A stretch of DNA of 64,000 nucleotides from Mucor racemosus (GCA_027405735.1 JAPEHQ010000010.1:620001-684000), one strand, 5' to 3'. Positions 47,327 through 60,405 are shown, counted from the stretch's first letter. Numbers and translations: made by a program. The notes: generated by a model from the letters alone, not told the origin.

Positions 47327-49394
47327 GACTAAAACTTAATGTAAACTACCTCTAACGCAACAATTATAAAGACTATATTATCATCAAATAAACTACCGCA
47401 CAGCATTAACATGTATAACGATTCACAGTAAAAAGCTTGAATCAAGTGGGTACCGCATCATTAATTCCTGAAAAAAGTTCTTAAGTATTATAAAATCTCT
47501 TATTTTTAAGACTTACAAGGCCTATAAACGGAATATTAATTTCAAAAAATTTTCTTGTCCAGATCATCAATTTTGACATTTTTTAAATTTTTTTTTCTGA
47601 TTTTGCAAATCTGGAGTTAATTATACTACCAATTATAAAAACAGAAAATATACACATATACAAAATTTGGCGCTCTATTTGCTCAATAAAAAACAACAAA
47701 CATTTTTATTGCAAAATATTACATGAAAATCTTTTAATCAAAAAACCGTTTTTGGGCCAAAAATACAGACTTTCATTACTTAACATTTAATATTAAGCTT
47801 TTATAAAATGTGCATTAGCTATGTCTACAATTTTCTCTCATAATGTAGTATATTTAAACGTTGATTTTGGTATCAAAAATTGATTTTTCTGTTTTTTGAT
47901 CAAAATCATGTGTGTTGGTAAGGATAAAATGAGTCTCAAAAATGTCTGCTACAAAAACTAAATTTTCAGACCGTACGTGATTAAATATAAAAAAAGTTAA
48001 AAAAAAAAGAAACGCTTTTTTATTTAAAAGTTAAATATACCATAGTATAAGAGACTTAGCCGTTCAATCTTGCTATGCTCAATTACGGCGTTGGTCTACG
48101 GGTTTGCTTTTGCAATTTTTTAATGAATGTATGATATGACAGCCGGTTTTTCTGGTGAAAAAATGTATGTTTCTATGATAACAAATATTGCCTACTTTGT
48201 TTTGTTTATGGTTCATGCGCTGTAATGTTGGTTTTACATTGGCTGAAATGAGCAATCTAGCAGGGTTTCAATTGCGCTAAATAATTTAAAGCCTTGAAAA
48301 CCCTTTTCTACGTGTGTTGTTTCTCTCTTTTTGTTTTCATATTCCAAGGATATATTCACCACCGTTTGATAAGGTATATCAGACTATTAATAAGCTGGTA
48401 TACTTTTCTTTTATCTGAATACGCATGCTAACATAATAGACTAATGTTTTTAATATAGGTAGCAGTCGTTATATTAGAGTCTGATATTTTTATTTAACTG
48501 CATTTCAGGATCAAATATCATTATTTACTACTGTATTGTTGGACGTATTCCTTGATTACCAGATCAAATCAAAGACAATGATATTTATATCTAATCATAA
48601 AAAAGTAGAACTAGTTACAAACCCAGGAAATGTTCCAGAAAAGTGATAAAATTTCAAATAATATAGAAACAAAAAAAAAGGATAATCTAATGTTTTGTCT
48701 AATAACCATAGTTTTGATCGTAGCTATTGTATACTTGAAAACAAATCTTTTTACAGGTGAAAATCGTAAACTAAAATAGTAAGTTTAAAGAAGGTTTTGT
48801 TTAAATTTTATGTGTGATAAAGTAACATCTACAATCTTAGGTTTGGCTTGCATATAAATTTAAGTAGTAAGTCTTATTTAAGTTGTTTATGTTCGAGCAA
48901 AAACCATTGTTGCTGCAAACATTATAGCTATAAACATGTATTTACAAATGATGATAATCGTAAATATATTGGTTCTTGCATGTACTGCTCTACATCAACA
49001 AGGTATTGAATTGTTTTATTTTCTATAATCTATATTAAATAAAAACAAATGTAATTTAAAAACCCATTCCAATAAAAAAGTGTAATGAAATTTTGAAAAC
49101 GGCACGATGCTCATGTACAAACCAATTTGTGCCCATACAATCAGCTCATTATGCTCATGTTCAGATTTTATTGTTATGCACACATGGGATTAATGTTATA
49201 CACGCGGACAGAATATATAATTCTGCACATACAGGGTTAGCGTTGTGCTTGTGTGCAGTTTCTTTTGCTGTGCCCATGTGCATATTGTTATCATATCTTT
49301 TTAACCATATTCAGTGGGCACAACATCCCAGGCTATAGCGTGCAGCCCACCTGGGCACAACGAAACCATCTTGTGTAGCACAGGTTGGCCGCGG

Positions 49395-50376
49395 TAATAT
49401 TCATATTAGTGTTAGCTTGGATTGTAGTTTATCAAGCTACTATTATTAGATTCATGAATATTGTGAAAAACTAGCTACAAAATGAAAAATGCAAAAGCCT
49501 GGAAAACTTGGTTGGAGCTTACTCATTTTGATAAAATTCAAATGTTGCGTCCACAAGTCTGTGCACATTCTTTGGTTAAGATTATTATGACGCAGTTTGC
49601 TACTATGATAAGCTCTACATTACTGTGTATTATGCTATAAAATTTAGTTTATACTGTACGTATTGAGAAATGTGGAACTAGTGTGTGTTAACTTGTCGTC
49701 ACCTAGACTTGATTGGATATATGTATACATATAGACTCATTTTATTAGATTAGTCATATTATTAGAGAATGTGAAAATAAAAGATGTTTCGATCTTATAA
49801 TAAAGTTCTTTAGTTTTAGTCTGCTCTTTCATTATATAACAGTTTTTGTCTATTTTTATTAAATGATTTAGTACATGTTTTAGCTTTGAGATATTGAAAT
49901 TGACATAATCTCCTGGCGTAACGTCAAAACGCTCACAAATATATATACTGTTTTTGAATAATTTTCTTTTATATATATAATAATGAAGCAAACTTACGTA
50001 ATTTTGCTTTTGTTAAAGCTTTGTGAGCTTATAGAAAATACACCAATACATTTATATTTTGTGCAGCATACGTTTTTTTAATATTGTCAATGGTTTTATA
50101 AGTGCTTAATAATTGTAACATCCAAAACTTTATACCAGAATAGAAAATAGGGGATAATAAATAGATTGATAAAACAATTGATGTCAGCCTTGTAGTTTTT
50201 ATTATGCATTATAAAGAATTGAAGAAAAAACAAATTAAGTATATGGATTAAAATTATAAAGCATAAAATGCTCTAAGATAAAGGAAAAATAATTCGTAAT
50301 ACAATTAGTTTAATGGAGTAGATAGTTAGCCGTTAAAAATAACGTTTCCAGCAACACCACGCGGAGGTCTATCTAC
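49395..50376. other. Gene-free stretch
   Basis: AT-rich. 49,400-49,560 is a diverged copy of 55,935-56,090 (both contain 'gtttatcaagct', 'attattagatt', 'gcaaaagcct' and 'ggagctta'). Thus the same flanking sequence accompanies element A ends at two loci. Confidence 0.45.
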
Positions 50377-50667
50377 ATGTTGCCATTTGACTTTATAGCT
50401 TGTTTACCACCATACTATAAAGTGATACTGAAATCAAGCAGATGCTATGAAATCAATACGACTCCGATTGCCAGAAAGGGCTATAGTTTCCAGCCGGTTA
50501 CCGTGAAAGAAGACTATATGGCCCTAAAAGGGGGAGAGGTCGCAAGTCCACGAATGCAGAGCAACCAGGTTAAATTGACTCAGGATTACCGATTGTACAA
50601 AAACAAACAACTGAGTATAATAACCGGATTTACTAAGATAGCATCAAAACAGATACTATCCCAATAA
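50377..50667 (+). CDS. Unassigned 96-residue ORF, possible remnant
   Basis: ATG-started ORF with noticeably higher GC than its surroundings: MLPFDFIACLPPYYKVILKS, then ARKGYSFQPVTVKEDYMALK and KLTQDYRLYKNKQLSIITGF. It has no recognisable domain. It lies directly upstream of the heptapeptide repeat array and could be the 5' part of the same decayed gene, or a mobile-element fragment. Confidence 0.25.
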   Translation: MLPFDFIACLPPYYKVILKSSRCYEINTTPIARKGYSFQPVTVKEDYMALKGGEVASPRMQSNQVKLTQDYRLYKNKQLSIITGFTKIASKQILSQ

Positions 50668-50693
50668 AGGTGGTAAAAGTTATCGCTTTTTTT

Positions 50694-50760
50694 CGATCAA
50701 ATCATTTTGATTCTTAAACCTACGTAAGGTGTATCAAAAATCAGATAACGAAAAGATGCT
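50694..50760 (+). repeat. Isolated partial copy of the 91-bp satellite unit
   Basis: 'caaatcattttgattcttaa' followed by 'ggtgtatcaaaaatcagata' is a diverged piece of the unit tandemly repeated at 52,868-53,210, placed on the opposite side of the 21-bp array. Confidence 0.6.
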
Positions 50761-50959
50761 TTAACTTCTAGATGGAACAAAATAAAAACAAAGAAGACAA
50801 GACCAGGGAGATGATGAGATGATACGACCAGAGAGACAAGTCCAGAGACATTAGATTGTAGACGTTATATCAAAAGAAACCTTCAAAATTATAAAAAAGA
50901 TACCAAATTAAGATCAGACGTTGACGATACTTTTTAAGTTTTCAATAATATACCTTTTT

Positions 50960-52160
50960 CATAAATTAAAACCACAAGTTAAAGAGATGAGACAAAAAGC
51001 ACACGAATTGAGACCCGATGGGGATGAATTGAGACTAGATAAATATGAAGTAAGACCAGATGAGCATTAATTGAAAAACTGATGAACATAAAAGAGCATA
51101 CCTTTATACCAAAAGAGCATAGATTGAGACCAGTTAAAGATGAAATAAGACCAGATAAACATGAATTTTGACCACATCAGGATAACTTGAAAACAGATGA
51201 GTATAAATTGAGACCAGATACAAATGGATGGAGACCAAACCAGAATAAATTGAATCCAGGTAAAAATAAATTGAGAGCAGACTTAAATAAACCAAGATTA
51301 ACTGTGAATAAATAGAAATTAGATGAGCAAGAATTAAAATAGACCAGATGTAGACCACTTGATACCAGAGAAAAATTAATGGAGTTGAGTCGAGCATAAA
51401 TAATGCAGAACAGATAAACATGAATGGAGGCCAAACGAGCAAAACTAAAGACGAGATAAGAATAAAATGAGATAATATACTGATGAAATGGGACCAGAAG
51501 TGCATGAATACAGACCAGATATGCATGAAAATAAAGACTATATGTTTACAAAGGCAGAACGGATGTGCATTAAATGAAACCAGAAGTGCATAAATAAAAA
51601 CCAGATATTGATAAACCTATACCATATAAACATAAATTGAGACCAACAGTGCATAAATGAAAACCAGATGTTAAAAAACAATACCAGATGTGCATACATT
51701 GAAACCAGGTAAGCATGTAATGAGACCAGATAAAACCAGAAAGACGAGATGCTAATGATACGATACAAGATGCGCATTACTTCAAATGAGGAGCGCATGA
51801 AAGAAAACCAGATGTACATAAACCTAAACCAGATAACTATAAATTGAAACCAGATAACTATAAATTGAAACCATATAAGCATTAAATTAAAACCAAATAA
51901 GCATGGGTTCAAACCAGATAAGCACGAATTGAAACCAGAAGAGCATGTATTGAGACCAGACGAGCATGAGATGAGACTAGGAGAGCATGTTATGAGACCA
52001 GATAAACATGGAATAAAACCAGAAATACTTGAAGAAGGACCAAACATTGATAAATTGAGGCTAAAAGTACATGAATGGAGATCTGATGAGCATGTTATGA
52101 GACCATATAAACCTGAGTTGAGACCAGAAGTAAATCAATCGGAACCAGATATTGCTTAAA
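50960..52160 (+). repeat. 21-bp tandem array encoding degenerate heptapeptide EHVMRPD
   Basis: About 55 diverged copies of a 21-bp unit such as 'gagcatgttatgagaccaga'. In the stretch 51,929-52,159 the frame is open and reads as seven-residue units: EHVLRPD, EHEMRLG, EHVMRPD, KHGIKPE, later EHVMRPY, KPELRPE. Elsewhere the same unit appears in changing frames with stops. The period matches whole codons, so the array probably grew as part of a coding sequence and has since decayed. AT/AG bias makes the minus strand open too, but that strand shows no peptide periodicity with sense. Confidence 0.8.
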
Positions 52161-52867
52161 TGACATACGATATCCAGAATACTACCAGATATAGTGAAGA
52201 ACCGAGACAAGACATACACAAAAAGGCACCACGCAATTGAAAAATTTAGGGCGGTGGAAATGGAGAATCAAGGATCATGTAAGACAAACAGAAACCAGAT
52301 AGATAAAGCACGACGTCAAATAGAACCACATAGAGTAGGCCAAAACTTGATATGGGATATGAAAAACCAGATGTTGACTGAAACGGACGAGGTAAATGCA
52401 CATAGAGAGACGGCAGCATTAAAAACCAGGAAACGAGATATTAGCATATATAAAAAAACCAGATGCCAGAAAAGCCATAGTAGGAGAGACAGATAGAATA
52501 AAAGGCAAGGAAAACCTAAATAAAAAGCCAATGTTAACATAAAGTTACGAGGTATTGAAAGAAGATAACCATATATTACAGAAAGAGACCAGATTTGCGT
52601 ATGATAGATCAAATTGCTCAGTAACGATAACAAATGTTGCAGAAACGAGACCAGATATGCTAAAAAAAGGCGCTGGATCTTTGAGAAGAGAGGTAGATAT
52701 TGCAGAAAAACGATTATTGAATATATCCAAAAAAAAGATTAGATTAGAAGAAAGTAGAATATATTACGTTTTAGAAACATACCAGAAAGATCAGACCTTG
52801 CAAAAAAGAGAACAGACACTAAAGAAAAGAGAGGTGCGATAGCAGAATTGAGGCATCAGCTATTAAT
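52161..52867. other. Diverged extension of the repeat array
   Basis: Lys/Arg/Glu-rich on the plus strand with scattered 'gaaaccagat' and 'gagaccagat' words, the core of the 21-bp unit. A 95-codon ORF at 52,555-52,842 (ends YQKDQTLQKREQTLKKREVR) has a coiled-coil look, but I cannot separate it from repeat decay. Confidence 0.4.
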
Positions 52868-53210
52868 TCCAATTATTTTAACTCTTAAACCCTGGCCATG
52901 GGTGTGCCAAAATGAAATAGCCAATAGCTGATAGCTCAATAGCTACCAACTGTTGGCTCAAATCATTTCGACTCTTAAACCCTGGTCAAGGGTGTGCCAA
53001 AAATCAGATAACAAACAGCTGATAGCTCAATAGCTACCAACTGTTGGCTCAAATCATTTCGACTCTTAAACCCTAGCCAAGGGTGTGCCAAAAATCAGAT
53101 AGCCCATAGCTGATAGCTCAATAGATACCAACTGTTTGTTCAAATCATTTCGACTCTTAAACCCTGGTCAAGGGTGTGCCAAAAATCAGATAACAAATAG
53201 CTGATAACCA
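52868..53210 (+). repeat. 91-bp tandem repeat, about 3.7 copies
   Basis: The unit begins 'caaatcatttcgactcttaa', continues with 'ccctggtcaagggtgtgcca' and ends 'ctaccaactgttggct'. Successive copies start near 52,868, 52,959, 53,050 and 53,141 and are mostly above 90% identical, so the array is recent. Each unit contains an internal 'agctgatagctcaatagct' palindrome-like motif. Confidence 0.85.
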
Positions 53211-53804
53211 CAGGTAAACAATCCAAAGAACCAAACGCAGATAGAATAAACCCTGTACCAGGATGAGCTAAAAGAAAGTTAAACAAGAGCAGCTTACTTG
53301 TTTTTCTTTTACTCAAACCTAGAATACTAGGAAAGTTTATGATAGAAGCTTCGTTAAAATTTCACGCACCAGACGTTACTTTAACGTCGAAACTCCCACC
53401 TAACCTTCAGCAGCTACGTGTAAAACTTTATCTTGCGAGATACTATACGTAGTAGACCTTAGCTAACGGATAAGGCACGTACAAGATAGACTCGTGATTC
53501 CACCAAACCATAAGGTTTTGCTTCATCAAATTTACCTGGTTGTCAAAAAAAAAACAAAAAAAAACAGGGGGCCATCGTGTTTTTGAATAAACACTAAAAT
53601 TTGAGTTCCATTGATGACGTCTTCAAAATTTTGTGTAATTTGATTAAAATGCTGTTTATAAACTTGAACCACACTGTAAATACAATCATCTGTGTTATAG
53701 AAATTATTATTTTAGAGAGCGGTATATATTAGCAATTTTATTTCGGGAGAGAAATTAACGGCTTATAGAGACAAGATACATCTATTTTGAGAATTTAACT
53801 GAAT
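53211..53804. other. Gene-free stretch of higher GC
   Basis: 53,330-53,580 is less AT-rich ('cacgcaccagacgttacttt', 'ggcacgtacaagatagactc') and may be the rest of the decayed repeat-bearing gene or element. No ORF supports a gene. Confidence 0.35.
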
Positions 53805-54235
53805 TTGACTCAATATTGGGCGAAAAGTTTTGAAAATTATCCGACAACCATCTGAAACCATCCAAAATTCAAGTGACAACAAAACCGTATCCTGAGGAAC
53901 TTCGATCCAAGTAACTTCCAAATTTGCACGAGAGTTTGGTACGCATCATCTTCCACATAATGATGTTGAATGGCAGCTTCCACAACCTACTGTGTGTTGA
54001 GAAAATAATCGCCGAAGTGCACTTATATTTTGTTGCACACTTTTATTGAAAACAATTTAAATAAGCCATCTATAAATACTGATCCAAGTAAGCTGCGACT
54101 CCACATAGATATTATATAGATATGAATATTCATTAAAGGCATTTCAAATACAGTATCAGCTTCCATGGGTTATTGTGCATTCAATAGGTTTGAACAACAA
54201 GTTGGTTATCTTCTATTTATGTCTTGTATGAAGGT
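53805..54235 (+). repeat. Dispersed repeat E, copy 2
   Basis: Diverged direct copy of 8,680-9,110. It is followed, as a unit, by 54,240-54,900, which matches 7,340-8,040; the two blocks are in the opposite order at the first locus. Confidence 0.6.
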
Positions 54236-54916
54236 CAGTAAGCTCACTCGCTCTCGACGGATATGGATCCAAATGACCTCCCGTTGTAATAGCAGGTACT
54301 TTTAATGTTGGTCAACAGAATTACAAAATGTTTAGCCGCCTGAGTTGCTGTGGAAATGGAGAAATAAAAACTCGTACGTGTTCGCACTTCAAACTATTCT
54401 GTATCAATTGTTTCAGATATTCCTTGAAATTTTTTATAAATCAAATAATGATTCAAAATTAAATTTTGAAGTTAGAATTAATGCACAGTGAGCTTATGAA
54501 TAACATACAATCTTGATCTCATTGATTAAAAGTTATTTTTGAATGTTCAAGGCACGGCTATCAAAAAGAAACCTGTTTTCCTTAAATTAAAAAGTTCCAC
54601 TACGCTAAGGCTTCAAACCTTTGCAAAAGGGTAAGCTTTACTGACACTTTCTAATAATAGTAAAACTTGTTTTGAAACTCTCCATAACAGATATGATAGT
54701 ATACATATTTTTTGAGCACTTTTATTTTTCTGAGAGTTTTTTGACATTTTTTTTTTACATTCCTGTCATCGACCTCGTTAAGCTCTCTCAGACCCAATCT
54801 AGTTTTTTTTTTTCAAAATACTGATATTTTGTGGAGCCGTGGAGGTATCTTTCTCAAAAATGTGTACAAAAAGATACCTTCGTTTCTAGCTTCAATTTTT
54901 TTATTGTATACCATCA

Positions 54917-55935
54917 TATTTGACATCTTAGATTGATTTCTTAAGCGGGGTAAAAGCAAGTGTTTTACTTTTGAAGCCTTTCTACTCACTGAGAAATCAA
55001 CATGAGTAGAAATAAGTCTTTTGTCAATATTCTGTAGCATATCAAGTATAGCCCTACATTTTATATTTCCTGATTATCTATTGAAATGGGGGCACGCTCC
55101 AATTTTGAATATCACCATATAAAATTGTATAATCGGATATGCACATGCAACTGAGCTTGAATCCAAAAAGTGTTCAAATGGAAAAAAAACCAAAAAAACC
55201 AAAAAAAAAAACTTTGTATGTTTAATTACTCACAAAAATGCATAGTAAGTTGGACTAGCGCATTAAATGTTTTAGGTTCAGTTTTTAATTCTGAATCGAT
55301 CTGTGTAAGTTTTAAAAATATTTTTCTCATAAAATCCCTAGTAAATTTAATGTCAAATTTTAACAGTTTTTGATCAAAAAGTACCTTTCATTCAAATGCA
55401 ACCCTAAAATATTTTATTTTCAAATTATGCGCAACAAAATTATCTACAGAATGAGTATTTATACGTAGCTGTAGCCCTATTTTTCGTGGGGATATTAATT
55501 TTTTTTGATCATTTTTTTTGGTCAGCGAAAATTTACCCTTGTATATCCTCGTCCAAAATGGATCCTTTTTTGTACAGTATCACCAAAAATCAATCATTCA
55601 ATCTCAAGTTTCTCGACAAAAAATTAATATTTTTTGACGAGATAAAATTCGTTGGATAGACGCTAGTGAGTACTATCCTATGGCTTTAGCTTTGCATACC
55701 AGGCATCCCTTCATGGATCTCTATAACAGAAAAAATACTCTCACAAAATTTATAAAAAAATAAAAAAGTCTTTACAGCCATCCAAAACCTAGATATCCTG
55801 GTAGAGAATGAAAAATAATCTAGACTTTACTTAATAGCCATCATTGCAATACCTTAGTATTTTCTCGACTTATTTCCATATCAAATGCGGCTTCTCAATT
55901 TTAAGCTGGCCCTTTTTGCATCATTATTCAAATTA
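54917..55935 (+). repeat. 1-kb direct repeat D, copy 2
   Basis: Partner of 26,690-27,680 with only scattered substitutions and small indels; for example a short run of 'ccaaaaaa' units at 55,189-55,209 is absent from copy 1. Confidence 0.8.
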
Positions 55936-56090
55936 ATGTTAACTTGCGTGGTAGTTTATCAAGCTGTTATTATTAGATTAATGAATATTATCGAAAACTG
56001 GCTACAAGGTGAAAAATGCAAAAGCCTCAAAACCTTGGCTGGAGCTTACCCATTTTGATAAAGTTTGTTGTATGCCACCAAGTCTAGTCA

Positions 56091-56216
56091 TTACGGCCGA
56101 CCTGTGCTGCGCAAGGTTATTTCGTTGTGGTTCCCAGCAGGTGGGCTGCACACTATAGCCTGAGCTGTTGTGCGGTTGTACCCACTGAATATGACTAAAA
56201 AGATGACAAGGTGCAC
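56091..56216 (+). mobile_element. Element A, copy 3: left end only, interrupted by element C
   Basis: TTACGGCCGACCTGTGCTGC at 56,091 aligns with the A1 left end through 'gatgacaaggtgcaca'; then the sequence switches to element C. A GGGCACAACA sequence resumes at about 60,403, matching what follows in A1 (GGGCACAACAAAAG), so C inserted here. Confidence 0.6.
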
Positions 56217-59200
56217 ATTGTCGTATATTTTCAGGTTTGATGAATAATACTTTAAAAAGAAACCAATTAAAAAAGAATCAGTAATGAATCAGTTCTTCAA
56301 CTGTATGATGAAAACAATATATCGCTTATTTAGATATACAGTAAAAGCATGGCCTATTATATTGATTTGACATTAAGATTCTGAGATGTAATTTAAGACA
56401 ATATTGAACCATTGGATCTGCTTGATAGTAAACGATGGATTGAAATGGATTAACATAATTTAACCGTTCTTGCAGAGCTGGTGAGTTTCTTTGTTTCAAT
56501 GCTGCGCTAAATGTGCTTGGATGTTGATTTGATAGCTACTTGATTGATTAACCGCTGGGATGAAAGAATATGGTGTCACAATTGAGGTCCAAGCGTTCTT
56601 GGTAATTACTCGATTAAACTTGGTACGTTAGGAGTTTTTTATATCCGATATCAAGACTTTGTACTTCAATACATGTCGTAGTCAATCAATAGATTGTGAG
56701 ATGCATTGATACTGTAGAAGGTGATAAAGTATTATGGTACTTGGTTGCATACAACAATCGATTTTAGATCAATTTTGGTTAGAGATTAGGGCAATGCACT
56801 TAGATACCTATTTTAGTTTTAGCCTTTTTATTACATACTCTAGTGATGCAACGTCCTCGCGGAGCAAATGAGCTATTTATCATACTCGATTACGCTATTT
56901 CACATCAAGTTATGGCATGATGTTTAAGCTATACCTGTCTACAATAAGCATGATTGTAGCATTTATTCTACGAGAACATGGTATGCCCACTATAAGAATT
57001 CGTATAAACAGGCAACAAATTTTTTATGAGAGAATCGGTGGTTTTTAATTTTACCTTTTAAAATTGTTGCTCTCAACTATTACCAAGACAAGTTTTTTGG
57101 ATATATTTTCGGTGACGACGGATATAATTATTATATTACTATATACTTTGATCATTATTCATCATAGTCCAGATGTTTACAGTTGTCAACTGTAAGAAGA
57201 TTTGTTTTCAAGTATAATAGCTACGGTCAAAGCTACGGTTATAATACAGGACATTAGATTATTCTTTTTTTTATATATGTCATTTGAAATTCTATCAGAT
57301 TCTGGAACATTTTGTGGCTTTGTAGCCAGTTCTAGCTTTTTATTGAGTAGATATACTGTAAATATTGTTGTCTTTGATTTGATCTGGTAATCATCAAGAA
57401 ATAGGTCCAACAATGAAGTAGTAAATAATAATATTGGATCTTAGAATGCGGTTAAATAAAATATCAGTCTCTAATATAATAGACTGCTACCAATATTAAA
57501 AACATAAGTCTCTTGTGTTAGAATGTGTATTCAGATAAAAGAAAAAAATACCAGCTTGATAGTCTGATATGCCTTATCAAACAGTGAATAATATCTGCAA
57601 TAAAATTGAAGTAATTTTATAAAAATAAAAAATAAAATAAAAAAATAAAAGCGTTGATAAATACAATTATAGTCTTTCCACGGTTTTATTGCGATTAAAA
57701 GAAATCTGAAGAAAAAGAATGATATCTTCATAAAGTATGCTATATTTATAGGAATTGTAAAATAATGGATGCTTGTGTGTTGATGCCTATTTTACAGGTG
57801 TTCAATCATAATGTCTTTTATTGACATTCTTTTATAAGATACTTGGTTGAGGTGTTGATACTTTGTTTGATATAATAAAATATCATTAGATGGATGTTGA
57901 TCTTTCAACATTCTAGTTATTATAATTTAAAATGCAACTGAGCTTATTTTCATGGGATGTGATTCCTTATCTAGAATTACTGCAACTGCGATTTTATGAG
58001 CAGGAGTTTTGGAATATATTATTAATGCAAAATAAGTACAGCTTTATATCATAGGTGTCGTGTTGCAGAAGGTTGTATTTTGATCAGGAATACTTCCTTT
58101 TACAGGCACCAGCAATATAGAGTTTCCTCGTTATGCTTATTGGGATCTGATTGGAACTCAGTCCTTATGGAGCGAGATTCAGGTACGAATCGAGATCAAT
58201 TATTTTTCTAAAATGACAATGGCGACTTTGGTCTATAAAAGGTGTCATTTTATTGCAATATCCTTGGATTATGAAAACAAAAAGAGAGAAACAACACGCG
58301 TAGGAAAGAATTTTCAAGGCTTTACATTATTTAACGCAATTAAAACCCTGTTAAGTTGCGCATTTCAGCCAATGTAAAAGCAGCATTACAGCCCATCAAC
58401 CCATAAACTAAACAAAATAGGCAATATCTGTTATCGTAGAAACATGCATTTTCTACCAGAAACGCCGGCTGTCATATCATAGATTCATCAAAAAATTGCA
58501 AAAGCGAGCCCGTAGAGCGACACCGTAATTGAGCATAGCAAGATTGAATTGCTAAATCTCTTATACTATGGTATATCTAACTTTCAAATAAAAAAGCGTT
58601 TTTTTTTAACTTTTCTTATATTTAACCACGTACCGTCTGAAAATTTGGACTTTGTAGCGGACGTTTTCGGGGCTCATTTTATCCTTACCAACGCTCATGA
58701 TTTTGAACAAAAAACAGAAAAATCAAATTTTTATACCAAAATCAACGTTTAAATATACTACAATGTAAGAGAAAATTGTAGCAATGACTAATACACATTT
58801 TATAAAGGCTTACTATTAAATGTTAAGTAATGAAATTTAGCATTTTTGGCCCAAAAACGGTTTTTTGGTTAAAGGATTCTCATATAATATTTTGCAATAA
58901 AAATGTTTGTTATTTTTTATTGAGCAAATAGAGCGCTAAATTCTGTATATGTGTATATTTTTTGTTTTTATAATTGGTAGTATAATTAACTCTAGATTTG
59001 CAAGATCAAAAAAAAAATTTAAAAATTGTCAAAATTGATGATCTGGACAAGAATAATTTTCGAAATTAATATTCCACTTATAAGCCTTGTAAGACTTAAA
59101 AATAAGAAATTTTATGATTTTTGAAAACTTTTTCAAGAATTTACGATTCTGCACCCACTTATTACTGTAAGCTTTTATACATGTTAATATTGTGTGGTAG

Positions 59201-60405
59201 TTTATTCAATGATAATATAGTCTTACTTTATAATTACCGCGTTAAAGGTAATTTACATTGAGTTTTAGTCTTACCTCTCCAATATTATAAATTATAAACA
59301 TAAACATGGTCATCACTGGAACCTATTATTACCACCTTTTTGCCCTCTGTGTCCCAAGCCAATTTATTCACTGCCATGCCTCACCAGAACCAACTTAAGT
59401 ACTTACAAATGGTTCCTCGGCATTTGCATTAAAATTTCATAAATCAAATTGACGGATTCCATCCATAAAAGTATCAAACGTATCATCAGCCCGCCTTATG
59501 ATTTATGATAAATGCCAATCTAAAATTAGAAACATCCTATTATTGTCATTGTAATAAGCTATGAAAAGCTTGATTTTTAATAATACAGCAATCAGTAAAT
59601 AAAAAACAAGATGATGCTAATATCATATGGTGAGTATTTAACATCTAAGTAAGTTTGATGAAGCATGCTTTTAAAATCCTTTTTAAAAATCCTGAGGCAA
59701 ATACAACATCTTGGTCCTGTAATTTCTATCCATCGAAATGTTGTAATTTTTACTACATAATGAATGCACCTTTTATCAACGTTGACCTCGATGCACATTG
59801 GGTATCAGTTTGTTACCATTTGTATTTTCTCTGATTCATTAATATTCAGTCATATTTAACGATAATAATGATTTGTAGCATTAAAGTACTATACGCTATT
59901 ATCACCTTCTACAGTATTAATACATCTCACAATCTATTGACTACGACATTTATTGAAATGCAAACTCTTGATATCAGATACAGAAGCCTCCCAGCAGCGT
60001 ACCAAATTTAATCGAGTAATTACCAAAAATGCTTGAACCTCAATTATGACACCATATTCTTTCATCCCATTGGTTAATCAATCAAGTAGCTATCAAATCA
60101 ACATCCAAGCACATTTAGCGCAGCATTGAAACAAGGCAACTCACAAGCTCTGCAAGCACGATTAAATTATGATTGATCCATTTCCATCCATAGATTGCTA
60201 TCAAACAGATCTAATGGTTCAATAGTGCCTTAAATTACATATCGGAATCTCAATGTCAAATCAATATAAAAGATCATACTTTTATACCTACTATCTAAAT
60301 AAACGATATCTTGTTTTTATTATACAGTTGAAGAACTGATTCAATACTCATTTTCTTTTAATTGTATTCTTTTTTAAATATTATTTATCAAACATGAAAA
60401 TATAG
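56217..60405 (+). mobile_element. Element C: 4.2-kb element with ~520-bp inverted arms, nested in element A3
   Basis: The left arm 56,219-56,745 and right arm 59,884-60,404 are inverted copies along their whole length; both contain, in opposite orientation, 'aatcagttcttcaactgtat', 'tgtgcttggatgttgatttg' and 'atagattgtgagatg'. Outer tips are GTCGTATATTTTCAGGTTTG and, inverted, CCTATATTTTCATGTTTG. The interior (about 57,180-59,883) is the same sequence as the interior of elements A1 and A2, including the dynein fragment. 56,745-57,180 may hold transposase remnants (a broken frame near MQRPRGANELFIILDYAISH) but that is only a guess. Long arms are typical of Mutator-like elements. Confidence 0.68.
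59279..59495 (-). pseudogene. Captured dynein intermediate chain fragment (copy in element C)
   Basis: Third copy of the fragment. Minus-strand translation gives DDTF, LNKLAWD and DGHVYVYDW-like pieces broken by indels. It aligns along the whole length with the copies at 5,073-5,270 and 47,096-47,326. Confidence 0.6.

Larger units (their letters stand above)
44469..49394 (-). mobile_element. Element A, copy 2 (inverted, 4.9 kb)
   Basis: The left end CTACGGCCGAACTATGCTT starts at 44,469; the right end is ...AGCACAGGTTGGCCGCGG at about 49,394. It aligns, inverted, with 3,140-7,309 block by block: 44,600-45,310 with 6,480-7,200; 45,310-46,560 with 5,265-6,480; 47,440-48,310 with 4,090-4,960; 49,080-49,394 with 3,140-3,480. 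It is longer mainly because of the extra segment at 46,561-47,086. No intact transposase gene. Confidence 0.72.

Noticed and set aside
51134..52047. Long minus-strand ORFs across the tandem array (hydrophobic translations)
   Set aside because: They are the antisense of the 21-bp repeat; the plus strand gives the codon-matched, sensible peptide period.
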